From positions 682,001 through 746,000 of the forward strand of contig CAVPFX010000003.1 of the NCBI GenBank assembly GCA_963703895.1: a DNA stretch of 64,000 bases, read 5' to 3'. Below the pieces are notes generated by a model, which did no database searches, was not told the DNA's origin, and worked only from the letters and a program-made list of their open reading frames with translations. The position numbers and the translations under genes are program-made. This stretch comes from VRUE01 sp963703895. Its GTDB lineage: Bacteria > Actinomycetota > Thermoleophilia > Solirubrobacterales > 70-9. Below, piece after piece: positions 52,421 to 61,033 of the stretch (position 1 is its first letter; every line of letters begins with the position of its first letter).

Positions 52421-53605
52421 TCAGTCCGCGGCGCGGACCACGAAGAGTGGGGTCGGCTCGGGGAAGCCCCTGAGGGTGACCTCGCCGATTGGGTCGCAGC
52501 TGAGACCGCGATCCCGCAGCGCTTCGCTGACGCGGTCGGTCACCAGAACCTCGCCGGCCTGGGCGCGGTTGACCACCCGGTGGGCGAGGTTGACGTGGGT
52601 GCCGAAGTAGTCGCCGTCGCGGTAGACGGCCTGGGCGTAGTGAATGCCGACCCGGGGCTGGGGGCGCTGGGAGAAGCGACCCATCAGGCCGACCGCCCAC
52701 TCGGTCAGCGAGGCCGGGTCGGGCGAGACGACCATCACCTCGTCGCCAATGGTCTTCACGATCGTCGCCTCCGGCGGCAGCGTCGCCTCGACCGTTTCGA
52801 CGAAGTTCTCGACCACATCGAGCGCCTCCAAATCTCCCTCCTCCTCGGTGTAGCGGGTAAAGCCGGTGAGGTCGATGAAGCAGAGGGTGACGGGGACGTG
52901 GTGCACTTGCGACTCGGCCATCCCCAGATCGCTCTCCATGTGGCCGACGACGTCCTGCTCGAGGAAGAAGCGGAGGTAGCGAGTGTGGAGGTAGTCGGTG
53001 AGCGGTGCTGCCAGGGGGAGGATGTCGCCGGCCAGCTCGCCCATCTCTTCGGCCATCTCCAGCTCCGGCACGGCATCGCGGATCAGCGGTTCGTGCACGT
53101 AGAGGTGGAAGAGGCGCACCTCGGCGTCGGCGATCCGTCGCAGCGACTGAACGTAGACGCGGACGAGCTGGAGAAAGGCAACGAGTGGGAAGCCCGCCGC
53201 CAGCACCCGGGCGCAGTGGCGCAGTGCCTGCACGTCCTCGGGGCTGAGCAGGCGCTCCTGTCCCAGCGGAGTGCCGAGGATGACGAGGATGCGCTCGACC
53301 AGCTCCGGCTCGAGCCCGGTCTCGCGGGCGACCTCCTCGAGCGTCGTCTGCTCATCGGGCTTGGGGAAGAGGTCCTCGGTGAAGCCAAAGGCGAGGCGAC
53401 CCTCGCGTCCGGCGCGCTTGAGGTCCTCGAGCGAGTGACCGCGCTCGCGCATCCGCGCGACGACGCGGGCCTGCGCCGCAGCGGCGGCGGTCCAGCGACC
53501 GCGGCGAACCGGCAGCACCTTCTCCTCGGCCCAGCGTTTCAGCGTCGCTGGCGAAACACCAGCCCGCCGCGAGGCCTCACTTAGCGAGATCCGCTCGTCC
53601 GTCAC
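52421..53605 (-). CDS. Class III adenylate/guanylate cyclase with N-terminal MerR-type HTH
   Basis: 394 residues. Residues about 5-75 are a MerR-like winged helix (ISLSEASRRAGVSPATLKRW, VARMRERGHSLEDLKRAGRE), followed by a helical region (about 85-230), then a cyclase catalytic domain with metal-site FIDLTGF (Asp245) and IVKTIGDEVMV (Lys284, Asp288), and GVHYAQAVYRDGDYFG-like region IHYAQAVYRDGDYFGTHVNL ending with FVVRAAD. Both metal Asp residues are present, so it may be active. The product could be cAMP; whether it binds DNA is inference. Confidence 0.86.
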   Translation of the reverse strand: MTDERISLSEASRRAGVSPATLKRWAEEKVLPVRRGRWTAAAAAQARVVARMRERGHSLEDLKRAGREGRLAFGFTEDLFPKPDEQTTLEEVARETGLEPELVERILVILGTPLGQERLLSPEDVQALRHCARVLAAGFPLVAFLQLVRVYVQSLRRIADAEVRLFHLYVHEPLIRDAVPELEMAEEMGELAGDILPLAAPLTDYLHTRYLRFFLEQDVVGHMESDLGMAESQVHHVPVTLCFIDLTGFTRYTEEEGDLEALDVVENFVETVEATLPPEATIVKTIGDEVMVVSPDPASLTEWAVGLMGRFSQRPQPRVGIHYAQAVYRDGDYFGTHVNLAHRVVNRAQAGEVLVTDRVSEALRDRGLSCDPIGEVTLRGFPEPTPLFVVRAAD

Positions 53606-53631
53606 GGCGCCCGAGGCTAACCGCTGCAGAG

Positions 53632-53734
53632 GAGGAACCAGACACCCCTCCCCGGAGGCTCACGTGAATAGATCACGAATCGCAACAAACGATCTGCTGC
53701 GCGACGGCCTCCGGGGAGGGGTGTCTGGTTCCTC
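53632..53734. repeat. Long inverted repeat, GATCTGCTGCGCGACGG family, copy 3
   Basis: Arms 53632-53658 and 53708-53734 are a perfect 27-bp inverted repeat (outer GAGGAACCAGACACCCCTCC). The interior contains GATCTGCTGCGCGACGG (53691-53707) in the same place relative to the right arm as in copy 2. It begins 12 bases after the glnB stop (53747, minus strand) and ends 26 bases before the cyclase gene start. Confidence 0.92.
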
Positions 53735-53746
53735 TTGCGTTGGGGC

Positions 53747-54115
53747 TTAGGCCGGGAGCTCCGACTCCTCGTGCGCCTGCAAAACGGGCTCCCCGCCCTC
53801 GCCGGTGCGGATGCGAATCGCCTCCTCAACCGGTAGGACGAAGATCTTGCCGTCACCGACCTCACCGGTGCGAGCGTGACGAAGGATCGTCTCGACGACC
53901 AAGCCCTTGTCCTTGTCCTCGACGACAACCTCCAGCTTCAGCTTCGGCCGGACGTTGACGGTGAGGGTCGAGCCGCGGTAATGCTCGACGACTCCCTTCT
54001 GACGACCCGAGCCCTTGGCCTCGACGATCGAGAGGGAAGGAAATCCCTTCTCGAGCAGCTCGGTCCTAATCGGCTCGAACGCCTCGTGGCGGATGAACGC
54101 CTCTATCTTCTTCAT
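53747..54115 (-). CDS. glnB: Nitrogen regulatory protein P-II
   Basis: 122 residues. Senses 2-oxoglutarate, ATP and ADP and blocks the ammonium channel. Ferredoxin-like fold: KKIEAFIRHEAFEPIRTELL, T-loop GRQKGVVEHYRGSTLTVNVR with the modifiable Tyr, and C-terminal GEVGDGKIFVLPVEEAIRIR. Starts 13 bases after the amtB stop with a GGAGGGTTG ribosome site, the standard amtB-glnK arrangement, so glnK is an equally valid name. The GlnD enzyme is not in the window. Confidence 0.95.
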   Translation of the reverse strand: MKKIEAFIRHEAFEPIRTELLEKGFPSLSIVEAKGSGRQKGVVEHYRGSTLTVNVRPKLKLEVVVEDKDKGLVVETILRHARTGEVGDGKIFVLPVEEAIRIRTGEGGEPVLQAHEESELPA

Positions 54116-54128
54116 GCGCTCAACCCTC

Positions 54129-55640
54129 CTATAGCGTGTCGTTGGCTGTCATCTGTGCCGGGGCAGGCGCGGGCGCTGAGAGCCCCGCACCATTGCCGCC
54201 CATCGTCCCCGGCAGGCCCGTGGAGTACTCCGGCTGGGGAATGAACTGCTCCGGGTACCCGTACATGCCGTGCGAGCTGATGTCGAGGCCGGCTTCCTCC
54301 TCCTCTTCGGAGACGCGGAGGCCGATCGTCGACTTGATCAACTTGAACGTGGTGATCGAGATCGCGAAGACGACCACGAAGGTGAACAGAACCGCCAGGC
54401 CCTGCACCCCGAGCTGTCCCAGCGACGAGCTGAAGGGCACGTCACCGAACACCGAGTACCAGACGCCGGCGGAGGCGCCTTCGCTGACCAGCCTGGCCGA
54501 GCCGAAGATGCCGACCGAGAGCGTGCCCCAGATGCCGGCCAAGCCGTGCGCCGAGAGCGCACCGACCGGATCGTCAAGGAGCTTGTCGATCGCCAGCACG
54601 GCGTAGACCACGATCAGACCGGCGACGAAGCCGATGATCGGCGCCGCCCAGTACTCGACGAAGCCAGACGGAGCGGTGATCCCGACCAGGCCGGCGATCG
54701 CACCGTTGCCCGCCATGCCGACATCGAGCGTGCGGCTCTTGAAGTAAGCGGCCAAGGAGGCACCGATTACACCGGCGGCAGCGGCGAGCTGCGTGTTCAG
54801 CATTACCTCGCCGAAGAACGAGGCGCTGGTTTCAAAGGTCGAACCGCCGTTGAAACCGAACCAACCGATCCAGAGGATGATCACGCCGAGGCCGACCAGC
54901 GGCATCGAGTGACCCGGGATCACCCGCGGATTGCCTTGCGCGTCGTACTTGCCGCGGCGCGGACCAAGCAAGAGCAGCGCCGCCAGCGCGCCGACGGCTC
55001 CGGTCAGATGGACCACCGAGGAGCCGGCGAAGTCCATCACCGGCTTGCCGCCGATGTCGGAGAGCAGGCCGCCGCCCCAGACCGCGTGCGCGACCAGCGG
55101 GTAGACCACGGCGCCGAAGACGATCGCGTAAACGACGTAAGCGCCGAATTTGATCCGCTCCAGGGTCGTACCCCAGACGATCGCCAGCGAGACCGCGCAG
55201 AAAGCAAGCCCGTAGAGCATCAACATCGCATCTGGGCCAGCCACGTTGAACGCTTCTTCGCCCTGACCGATCGTCTGGCCGAAGTGGAAGAAGAAGCCAC
55301 TGGTGCCAAAGAAGTCGTTGCCACCGCCTTCGGCGACCCCGTAGCCGATTGCCCACCAGGCGATCGTGCAGATCGCCAGGTTGACGAAGATCTTGGCGAC
55401 GCCGGTTCCCGCGTTCTTCTGCCGCGAGAAGCCGACCTCGAGGAACATGAATCCGGCCTGCATCAGGAAGACCAGGACGGTCGCGACAGCGACCCAGACC
55501 ATGTCCAGCTCGCTCGCCTTTTCTTCGACGGTCCCGGCCACTTCAGTCAGGCTCGCTGCCGACGCGAGCGCTGGCAGCGCCATGGCCACCAAGGCTACGA
55601 TCGCCGTCAGAACCGCGGCGAGGCCCACCTTCTTTCTCAT
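54129..55640 (-). CDS. amtB: Ammonium transporter
   Basis: 503 residues from ATG 55640, with GGAGGGAGC as ribosome site. Signal-like first segment (VGLAAVLTAIVALVAMALPA) and then the 11-helix Amt channel: VLVFLMQAGFMFLEVGFSRQ, DFAGSSVVHLTGAVGALAAL (conserved DxAG...VH), VILWIGWFGFNGGSTFETSA, and SAHGLAGIWGTLSVGIFGS with the second pore His. The C-terminal tail is long and Pro/Gly-rich. Coupled with glnB. A second Amt is at the right end of the window. Confidence 0.95.
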   Translation of the reverse strand: MRKKVGLAAVLTAIVALVAMALPALASAASLTEVAGTVEEKASELDMVWVAVATVLVFLMQAGFMFLEVGFSRQKNAGTGVAKIFVNLAICTIAWWAIGYGVAEGGGNDFFGTSGFFFHFGQTIGQGEEAFNVAGPDAMLMLYGLAFCAVSLAIVWGTTLERIKFGAYVVYAIVFGAVVYPLVAHAVWGGGLLSDIGGKPVMDFAGSSVVHLTGAVGALAALLLLGPRRGKYDAQGNPRVIPGHSMPLVGLGVIILWIGWFGFNGGSTFETSASFFGEVMLNTQLAAAAGVIGASLAAYFKSRTLDVGMAGNGAIAGLVGITAPSGFVEYWAAPIIGFVAGLIVVYAVLAIDKLLDDPVGALSAHGLAGIWGTLSVGIFGSARLVSEGASAGVWYSVFGDVPFSSSLGQLGVQGLAVLFTFVVVFAISITTFKLIKSTIGLRVSEEEEEAGLDISSHGMYGYPEQFIPQPEYSTGLPGTMGGNGAGLSAPAPAPAQMTANDTL

Positions 55641-55790
55641 CAGATGCTCCCTCCTTGCCCGCCGTGGAACACGCCCCGACGGTCGCATTTGGACGAGTTA
55701 ATGACGGTATGGACGGGGTCGAGAGCTGTGTTTAGACAGATGGAGAAAATGCGCCGGGGGCATTTCTCGCGAGTGGATCGCCGGGGCGGC

Positions 55791-55796
55791 TAGGGT
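55791..55796 (+). promoter_or_regulatory. -10 element TAGGGT of a leaderless gene
   Basis: TAGGGT ends eight bases before the ATG at 55805. Confidence 0.5.
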
Positions 55797-55804
55797 CCGC
55801 CGTC

Positions 55805-56476
55805 ATGCCCAGACGGCTGCGACCAACTGCCGACACCGCGCCCGAGGCTGTCCTGGTCGGCGACCCGGGCCGGGCCCTGCTGCTGGCCCAGGAGCTGCTC
55901 GAGCAGCCGAAGATGAGCAATCACGCCCGTGGCCTTTGGGGCTACTACGGGAACACCCCGAGCGGCGTGCCGCTGACGATTCAGTCGACCGGGATGGGCG
56001 GGCCCAGCGCAGCGCTCGTGCTCGATGACCTCGCCGAGCTGGGCGTAAAGAGGGCGGTGCGAGTGGGTACCTGCGTCGGCCTTGAGGCGGGGGGATCTCC
56101 CGGTGATCTCCTCCTCGTCAACAAAGCCATTGCCGCCGGCGGGAGCGCCAGCTCACTTGGAGTGGCCGCCGGCATCGCTTTGACGCCCAATCGAGAACTA
56201 ACCGACGGCCTCGCCGCCGCACTCGGTGACGATTGTCACCTCGCCGTTGTGGCCAGCGTCGACGCCCACCCTCCGGAGCTCACCGCCGACACCAGCGTGA
56301 ACGCGGCCGACATGCAGACAGCTCCGCTGCTGGCCCGGGCAGCGGCACTCAAAGTTGGACTAGCGGTGCTCCTGATCGTCAGCGAAAACCAGGGCGGAGA
56401 CGCTCTAGCCAAGGAGGACCTGGAAGAGCTCGAGAAGCGGGCGGGAAGGGCCGCCAGCCTCATACTCTCAAGCTGA
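55805..56476 (+). CDS. Nucleoside phosphorylase (PNP/uridine phosphorylase-like)
   Basis: 223 residues. PNP_UDP_1 fold: VLVGDPGRALLLAQELLE (phosphate-binding GDPGR), IQSTGMGGPSAALVLDDLAE, and AVRVGTCVGLE (conserved RxGT). The nucleoside-site region near residue 160 (SVNAADMQTAPLLARAAALK) keeps the Met-Glu-like ADMQ element in altered form. It should phosphorolyse a purine nucleoside or uridine; specificity is unknown. At 223 residues it is about 15 short of the usual length. Confidence 0.82.
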   Translation: MPRRLRPTADTAPEAVLVGDPGRALLLAQELLEQPKMSNHARGLWGYYGNTPSGVPLTIQSTGMGGPSAALVLDDLAELGVKRAVRVGTCVGLEAGGSPGDLLLVNKAIAAGGSASSLGVAAGIALTPNRELTDGLAAALGDDCHLAVVASVDAHPPELTADTSVNAADMQTAPLLARAAALKVGLAVLLIVSENQGGDALAKEDLEELEKRAGRAASLILSS

Positions 56477-56485
56477 AGTAGAGGG

Positions 56486-56824
56486 TTAGACCTCGTCCTC
56501 GGCTCGCTCGCGAGCAACGACCCGGCGGCGAATATCGCCGAGGTCGCGAGAAACGCGGTCGATTTGGTCCTCGACCTCTTCGAGTCGCTGCGAAAAGGAG
56601 CGCAGCCGCCGCTCCAAGCGTTCGAGGTCGCCGGCCGAGGGCAAATTAAGCGCGCTCATCGCCGCGTGCTGGGCATCGAGCGCCTTCTCGCGGGCACCAA
56701 AAGCGGCAGCGACGGCGTTCTCGAGCACCTGGCTGTCGAGCAGCGCTTGGGCAAACTCACCGATCGCTTGCTCGCTGCGTGCGCGCAGGCCCTCTTGGTC
56801 GTCGTAGTCCGCGTTCATCGTCAT
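56486..56824 (-). CDS. Coiled-coil hypothetical protein
   Basis: 112 residues. Acidic helical N-terminal part (QEGLRARSEQAIGEFAQALL; LENAVAAAFGAREKALDAQH) and a C-terminal coiled coil (DLERLERRLRSFSQRLEEVE; RVSRDLGDIRRRVVARERAE). Resembles phasin- or granule-associated helical proteins only in composition; no family assigned. Convergent with the phosphorylase gene, 9 bases apart. Two adjacent start codons (56824 and 56818) are possible. Confidence 0.7.
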   Translation of the reverse strand: MTMNADYDDQEGLRARSEQAIGEFAQALLDSQVLENAVAAAFGAREKALDAQHAAMSALNLPSAGDLERLERRLRSFSQRLEEVEDQIDRVSRDLGDIRRRVVARERAEDEV

Positions 56825-57052
56825 TTAGACCCCCTCATTGACATCAGCTTAACCGGCGCATCCGGCTCGCCTGGAATCCTCCTGCGCAGCCGGCATGAGA
56901 GAGACCTTGATTAAGGGCTTGTTGGGGGCAGCGACGGGCCGTTGCACACCCCTGTTCGAGCCAGTAGCTTGGGCGAGCCTGTTGCGCAGGGAAAGGGCGG
57001 ACATGGGCTGCACGTGCACGATCTGTGTCAGCGAGTATGGGTGCGCCGTTAT

Positions 57053-59356
57053 ATGAGAAACAAGCTTGCACTGATCATCGCTTTGGCCAGCTTCGGCGTC
57101 GTCACGGCGCTCGGAGTCGGCTTCGCTGGGGCCGAAGAAGCCCCGACCGCGCCGAGCGAAACGACGGCCCCGCTCTCCACCGCGCCGCTGGCGCAGCCGA
57201 CCGCCTGCTCGAACGAAGTCGATGACGACGGCGACGGCCTGGTCGACAAGGAAGATCCCGACTGCGAATCCGACGCCGACGAAAGCGAGGCGCCGGCCCC
57301 CGCGCCCAGCGGGACGACCACCAACAGCAGCGTCGAAGCGCCGCCGGCACCGCAACCGGCGCCGAAAGAGCAGGGCGGGCTCAAGTCCGGAACGTCAATC
57401 GACGCCGGGGGCAACACCGTCCATCACAACAAGAACCTCGGCGACGCCAGCGGTGGCGGCAATAACCCCGGCGCGGGCGCGACTGCCCCAAGCGCCACCG
57501 GTGGCGTGCAGCTGCACGCGGACTCGAGCAGTGGCGGCTCCCAATACTCCAGCGGCGGAACCCCGACGGAAGCCAACCCGACGACCACGATCGCGCCGTT
57601 CGGCCCAGCACCGATCGGCGTCCCCAACTTCGTCATCGACTCCTTCGAGATCCCGCCCTTCCTGCTGCCGATCTACCAAGCCTGTGGCACTGAGTACGGG
57701 ATTCCCTGGGAGGTCCTCGCCTCGATCAACAAGATCGAGTCGGGCTTCGGCACCAACATGGGACCGTCCAGCGCCGGCGCGATCGGCTGGATGCAGTTCC
57801 TCCCCTCCAGCTGGGAAGCATTCGGCCTCGACGCAAATGGCGACGGGCGCAAGGACCCCTACAACCCGGTCGACGCAATCTGCTCCGCCGCCCACTACCT
57901 GAAGCTCGGCGGCGGCTCGGGCGATCTCTACAACGCGATCTACTCCTACAACCACGCCGACTGGTACGTGCAGGAGGTGCTTGGCTACGCCCGCGCTTAC
58001 GGCAAGCTGCCCTCCGACCTGGTCGGCTCGCTGACCGGCCTCACCGAGGGGGCTCACTTCCCGGTAGCCGCCGACGCCAGCTACGCCGACGACCTCTCGG
58101 CCCGCGAAGCGCTGAAGCGCTCCGCGCCCGGCACTGAAGAGGCCTACGGCGACGCCTCGGAAGTCATCTCCTCCTCGCCCACCCGGCGCGGAATCAACAT
58201 CTTCGCCGCCGAGGACGCCCCGGTGGTAGCCGTAAACGACGGCGTGATCGAGAAGATGGGCAGCACGCCCCGCCTCGGCAAGTACGTCGTCCTCCAGGAC
58301 GCCTACGGCAATCGCTACACCTACGCCGAGCTCGGCCAGATCGTGCGCGCGCAGCGCTCGGTCGTGATGCCTACCGGCAAGGAGCGCCGCCTCCCCGTCG
58401 ACAGCGAGAACCTGCGGCCCCGGTTGCGGGCACTGCCGGAGCGCACAGAAGCCTCTGAGGAGCGCAAGGCACCCGAAGTCGACAGGCCAACGACGGTCGA
58501 AGACGGAACCCTAAGGGTCGGGTCGAAGGTTATAGCTGGGACAGTGCTCGCCCGTATCGGTTCCTCCGAGGATGGCGTCGACCCCCACGTCAACTTCTCG
58601 ATCCGTCCCGCCGGACGCGGCGCCCCCGAGATCGACCCGAAGCCGATCCTCGATGGCTGGAAGCTGCTCGAGGCGACCGCGATCTACCGGGCAAACGGCA
58701 AAAACCCGCTAGCTCAAGACCTCAGTGGCGCTGGCGTACTGCTGCTCTCCAAGGAGCAGCTACAGCAACGGGTTCTCGCCGACAAGTCGCTCGAGATCTA
58801 CGAATGTGGCCGCGAAGACATCGCCACCGGCAGGATCGACCGCCGCGTGCTGGCAATGCTCGAGTACCTGGTCTCGAAAGGCTACGAGCTGACGATCACC
58901 TCGCTCGAGTGCGGTCACAGCATCATGAGCGCCTCCGGCTACGTCTCCGAGCACAGCACCGGCGACGCCGTCGATATCGCCGTCATCAACGGAGTGCCGG
59001 TGACCGGGCACCAAGGGCCGGGCACGCTCACCGACGAGCTGATCCGCACGGTGCTGCAGCTGCAGGGCACGATGCACCCGCATCAGGTGATCTCGCTCGA
59101 GGATCTTCCCGGCGAAACGAGCTTCGCACTGGCCGACCACTACGACCACGTGCACGTCGGCTACCACCCGCTCAGCGGCCCGTTTGACCAGCAGTTCAAC
59201 GCGCTGCTCAAACCGGACCAGTGGCAACGACTGACCAACCGCCTCGGCGAAATCGACAACCCGCGGGTGTCGCCCACGCCCTCGCCCTACTCGTTGCCCG
59301 ACAAACAGGGCAAGGGCGAAAGCGGTAGTGGCGGCCAGCCGAGCGCCGGCGACTGA
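57053..59356 (+). CDS. Secreted multidomain cell-wall hydrolase (lytic transglycosylase, M23-like, M15-like)
   Basis: 767 residues. Signal peptide about 1-27 (LALIIALASFGVVTALGVGF). Residues 51-71 hold an Asp-rich calcium-like motif (CSNEVDDDGDGLVDKEDPDC), then a Ser/Gly/Pro-rich linker to about 190. An SLT transglycosylase domain follows (EVLASINKIESGFGTNMGPS, Glu229; AIGWMQFLPSSWEAFGLDAN), then an M23-like beta domain (PVVAVNDGVIEKMGS; DPHVNFSIRPAG) and an M15-like domain with SEHSTGDAVDIAVIN and HYDHVHVGYH zinc ligands. The enzyme would cut peptidoglycan glycan and peptide bonds. The C-terminus is a short linker-like tail. Confidence 0.87.
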   Translation: MRNKLALIIALASFGVVTALGVGFAGAEEAPTAPSETTAPLSTAPLAQPTACSNEVDDDGDGLVDKEDPDCESDADESEAPAPAPSGTTTNSSVEAPPAPQPAPKEQGGLKSGTSIDAGGNTVHHNKNLGDASGGGNNPGAGATAPSATGGVQLHADSSSGGSQYSSGGTPTEANPTTTIAPFGPAPIGVPNFVIDSFEIPPFLLPIYQACGTEYGIPWEVLASINKIESGFGTNMGPSSAGAIGWMQFLPSSWEAFGLDANGDGRKDPYNPVDAICSAAHYLKLGGGSGDLYNAIYSYNHADWYVQEVLGYARAYGKLPSDLVGSLTGLTEGAHFPVAADASYADDLSAREALKRSAPGTEEAYGDASEVISSSPTRRGINIFAAEDAPVVAVNDGVIEKMGSTPRLGKYVVLQDAYGNRYTYAELGQIVRAQRSVVMPTGKERRLPVDSENLRPRLRALPERTEASEERKAPEVDRPTTVEDGTLRVGSKVIAGTVLARIGSSEDGVDPHVNFSIRPAGRGAPEIDPKPILDGWKLLEATAIYRANGKNPLAQDLSGAGVLLLSKEQLQQRVLADKSLEIYECGREDIATGRIDRRVLAMLEYLVSKGYELTITSLECGHSIMSASGYVSEHSTGDAVDIAVINGVPVTGHQGPGTLTDELIRTVLQLQGTMHPHQVISLEDLPGETSFALADHYDHVHVGYHPLSGPFDQQFNALLKPDQWQRLTNRLGEIDNPRVSPTPSPYSLPDKQGKGESGSGGQPSAGD

Positions 59357-59378
59357 GCGCTCAAGCAGAATTGGGTCT

Positions 59379-60247
59379 TTGACCCGCCTATTCGGATTCA
59401 CCCAGTTCGACTTTGCCGGCGCGCTCACGCTGGCCGATGGCCGCTACATCGTTCGCGACGGCGAGCGCGAGCAAGTGCTGGTGATCGAGACCCTCGGCGC
59501 GCCGCCGCCCGCTCGCCGCCGGCGACGCCGCCCACGCAACGCCGAGGTCGGCGAGCCGCCCCCGAGCTCCCGGTTGCGCGAGCAACGGTGGTGTTGGCCT
59601 TCGACGAGTTCGAGGACGAGCAAGCCGCCAGCGCCTGGCTGGAGGAGACCAGCGCCGATGAAGCGACCGTCGATCGGCTGGTCGAGCAGGGAATCGCCGA
59701 GCTCAACCAGGCCCTCCACACCCAGGCCGTCGCCAGCGGCGACCCCTATCCGCAGACCGTGACGCCGGCGCGCGCGGTCGTAATCCGGATCGGCTACGGC
59801 GGTGGCGAGGCCCTGGCCGATGGTGCCTTCACCGCCGCCCACCAGGTCGACCCGGGCCTCGGTTCCGCCTCGCGCCGCCGCCAGCGCGACGAAGAGCTTC
59901 GCCCGCAACAACGCCTAGCCGCCGTTTTGGGAGGCCGCGAGCGCCTGGAGGCCTGCGAGACCTTGCTTCTCCGCGCCCGTGCTGACCTCAACGCGGGCCG
60001 TGAGCGCGAGGCCGCCTTCCAGCTTCGTGTCGGCCTCGAGGCACTGCTCGTCGAGCTGCGCGGCGCACTCAGCGATCCCGGTCACGAGGAGGACATGGCA
60101 GCGCTCCGCGGTCGTCGTCACGAGGCCGGCGAACTCGCCCACGCCGCACTAAGGGGAGATCTCGCTTCTGAGCAACTCCAGTCTCTTGGCGAGCTACTCG
60201 CCCTCTCCGAACGTGTGCTCCGTCGCCGCCGAGTGCTCGGCGGCTGA
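59379..60247 (+). pseudogene. Hypothetical protein, frameshifted
   Basis: The 5' part from TTG 59379 reads TRLFGFTQFDFAGALTLADG then RYIVRDGEREQVLVIETLG; after the Arg-rich stretch near 59510-59545 the sense frame changes and continues as APELPVARATVVLAFDEFED ... to ACETLLLRARADLNAGRERE, LALSERVLRRRRVLGG and stop. Only the shift joins the two halves into one protein of about 289 residues with a helical C-terminal half. No family recognised. Third of four one-base breaks. The stop codon sits in the left arm of the palindrome at 60241. Confidence 0.65.
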
Positions 60248-60337
60248 GACGAGGGACACGCCGAACGGGCGGATACTCAAAGTGCCGGTCTAATTAGACC
60301 GGCACTTGGACGGGCGGCGTGTCCCTCGTCTCAGCCG
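60241..60337. repeat. Long palindrome, GGCGGATACTCAAA/CTAATTAG family, copy 2
   Basis: Outer arms 60241-60263 and 60315-60337 are a perfect 23-bp inverted repeat (CGGCTGAGACGAGGGACACG outer part). Inside: GGGCGGATACTCAAA, then a perfect 28-base palindrome 60280-60307 centred on CTAATTAG (arms AAGTGCCGGT/ACCGGCACTT). It carries the stop of the plus-strand gene and ends 17 bases before the stop of the minus-strand phosphatase at 60354. Confidence 0.92.
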
Positions 60338-60353
60338 CCTGGACCCTGCGCGA

Positions 60354-61010
60354 CTACAGCTGGAGATGATGGGAGACGACCGCGTCGAGCAACGACTCGG
60401 CGATCGCGTGAGCTTCGGCCAGCTCGATGCCATCCAGCGACGGAACGCCAATCACGGTCAGGCCGGCAGCGCGTGCGGCAGCGACCCCGGTTGGCGAATC
60501 CTCCAGGGCAATCACATCAGGGCCCGGCTCGACTCCCAGTCGACGGCACGCCTCGAGGTACGGGTCAGGAGCAGGCTTCGGCGCCGCCACTTCGTGGGCG
60601 CTCAGCACGACGTCGAAATGGTCGACGAAGCCGACGATCTCCAGCGAGCGCTGCACGAAAACCAGTGGTGAGTTGGAGACGAGCCCGATCGGGGTGCCGC
60701 GCTGCTTCAGCTGCGCCAGCAGCTCCGCCGCCCCCAGCATCGCCTCGACGCCGTGCTCGAGCTCGGCGACAACTAGCTCGTTGAGCTCTTCGATCAACTC
60801 AGCCGCACGACCGGGCTCGCCCAGGCGCCGCTCGAGGATCCCGCCGGCGATCTCGGCCGAGGTGCCGACAAGCTCGTGCTTGTGCTGCGGGGTGAAGTCG
60901 AGGCCGCGGCGCTCGAAGAGGTCTTGCTCGGCACGGGTCCAAACCGACTCGGTGTCGAGCAGGAGGCCATCGTTGTCGAAGACGACGGCGGCGGGCAGAG
61001 GTGGCTCCAT
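60354..61010 (-). CDS. HAD-superfamily sugar-phosphatase-like hydrolase
   Basis: 218 residues from ATG 61010. Haloacid-dehalogenase phosphatase with cap 1: motif I VVFDNDGLLLDTESVWTRAE (DxD as DND), motif II GLVSNSPLVF, motif III KPAPDPYLEACRRLGVEPGP and motif IV VIALEDSPTGVAAARAAGL. Close to beta-phosphoglucomutase/phosphatase types; substrate unknown. TATGCT (61018-61023, minus) ends seven bases before the ATG, in a divergent pair with the next gene. A start four codons upstream (61022) would lie inside that box. Confidence 0.9.
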   Translation of the reverse strand: MEPPLPAAVVFDNDGLLLDTESVWTRAEQDLFERRGLDFTPQHKHELVGTSAEIAGGILERRLGEPGRAAELIEELNELVVAELEHGVEAMLGAAELLAQLKQRGTPIGLVSNSPLVFVQRSLEIVGFVDHFDVVLSAHEVAAPKPAPDPYLEACRRLGVEPGPDVIALEDSPTGVAAARAAGLTVIGVPSLDGIELAEAHAIAESLLDAVVSHHLQL

Positions 61011-61017
61011 CGCCGTG

Positions 61018-61023
61018 AGCATA
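61018..61023 (-). promoter_or_regulatory. -10 element TATGCT of leaderless HAD gene
   Basis: Minus strand; seven bases to the ATG at 61010. It overlaps the plus-strand box at 61022. Confidence 0.5.
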
Positions 61024-61027
61024 TGGT
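61022..61027 (+). promoter_or_regulatory. -10 element TATGGT of a leaderless gene
   Basis: Ends six bases before the GTG at 61034. The two divergent start codons are only 23 bases apart. Confidence 0.5.
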
Positions 61028-61033
61028 TGTCGC

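Noticed and set aside
55641..55790. GlnR-type box upstream of amtB
   Set aside because: No GTnAC-n6-GAAAC pattern could be found; only AT-richer stretches without clear symmetry.
56825..57052. Possible c-di-AMP riboswitch before the cell-wall hydrolase
   Set aside because: Such riboswitches often precede wall hydrolases and disA is present, but I could not find the conserved ydaO-type core in this 228-base region; nothing else supported there except scattered GC-rich short repeats.
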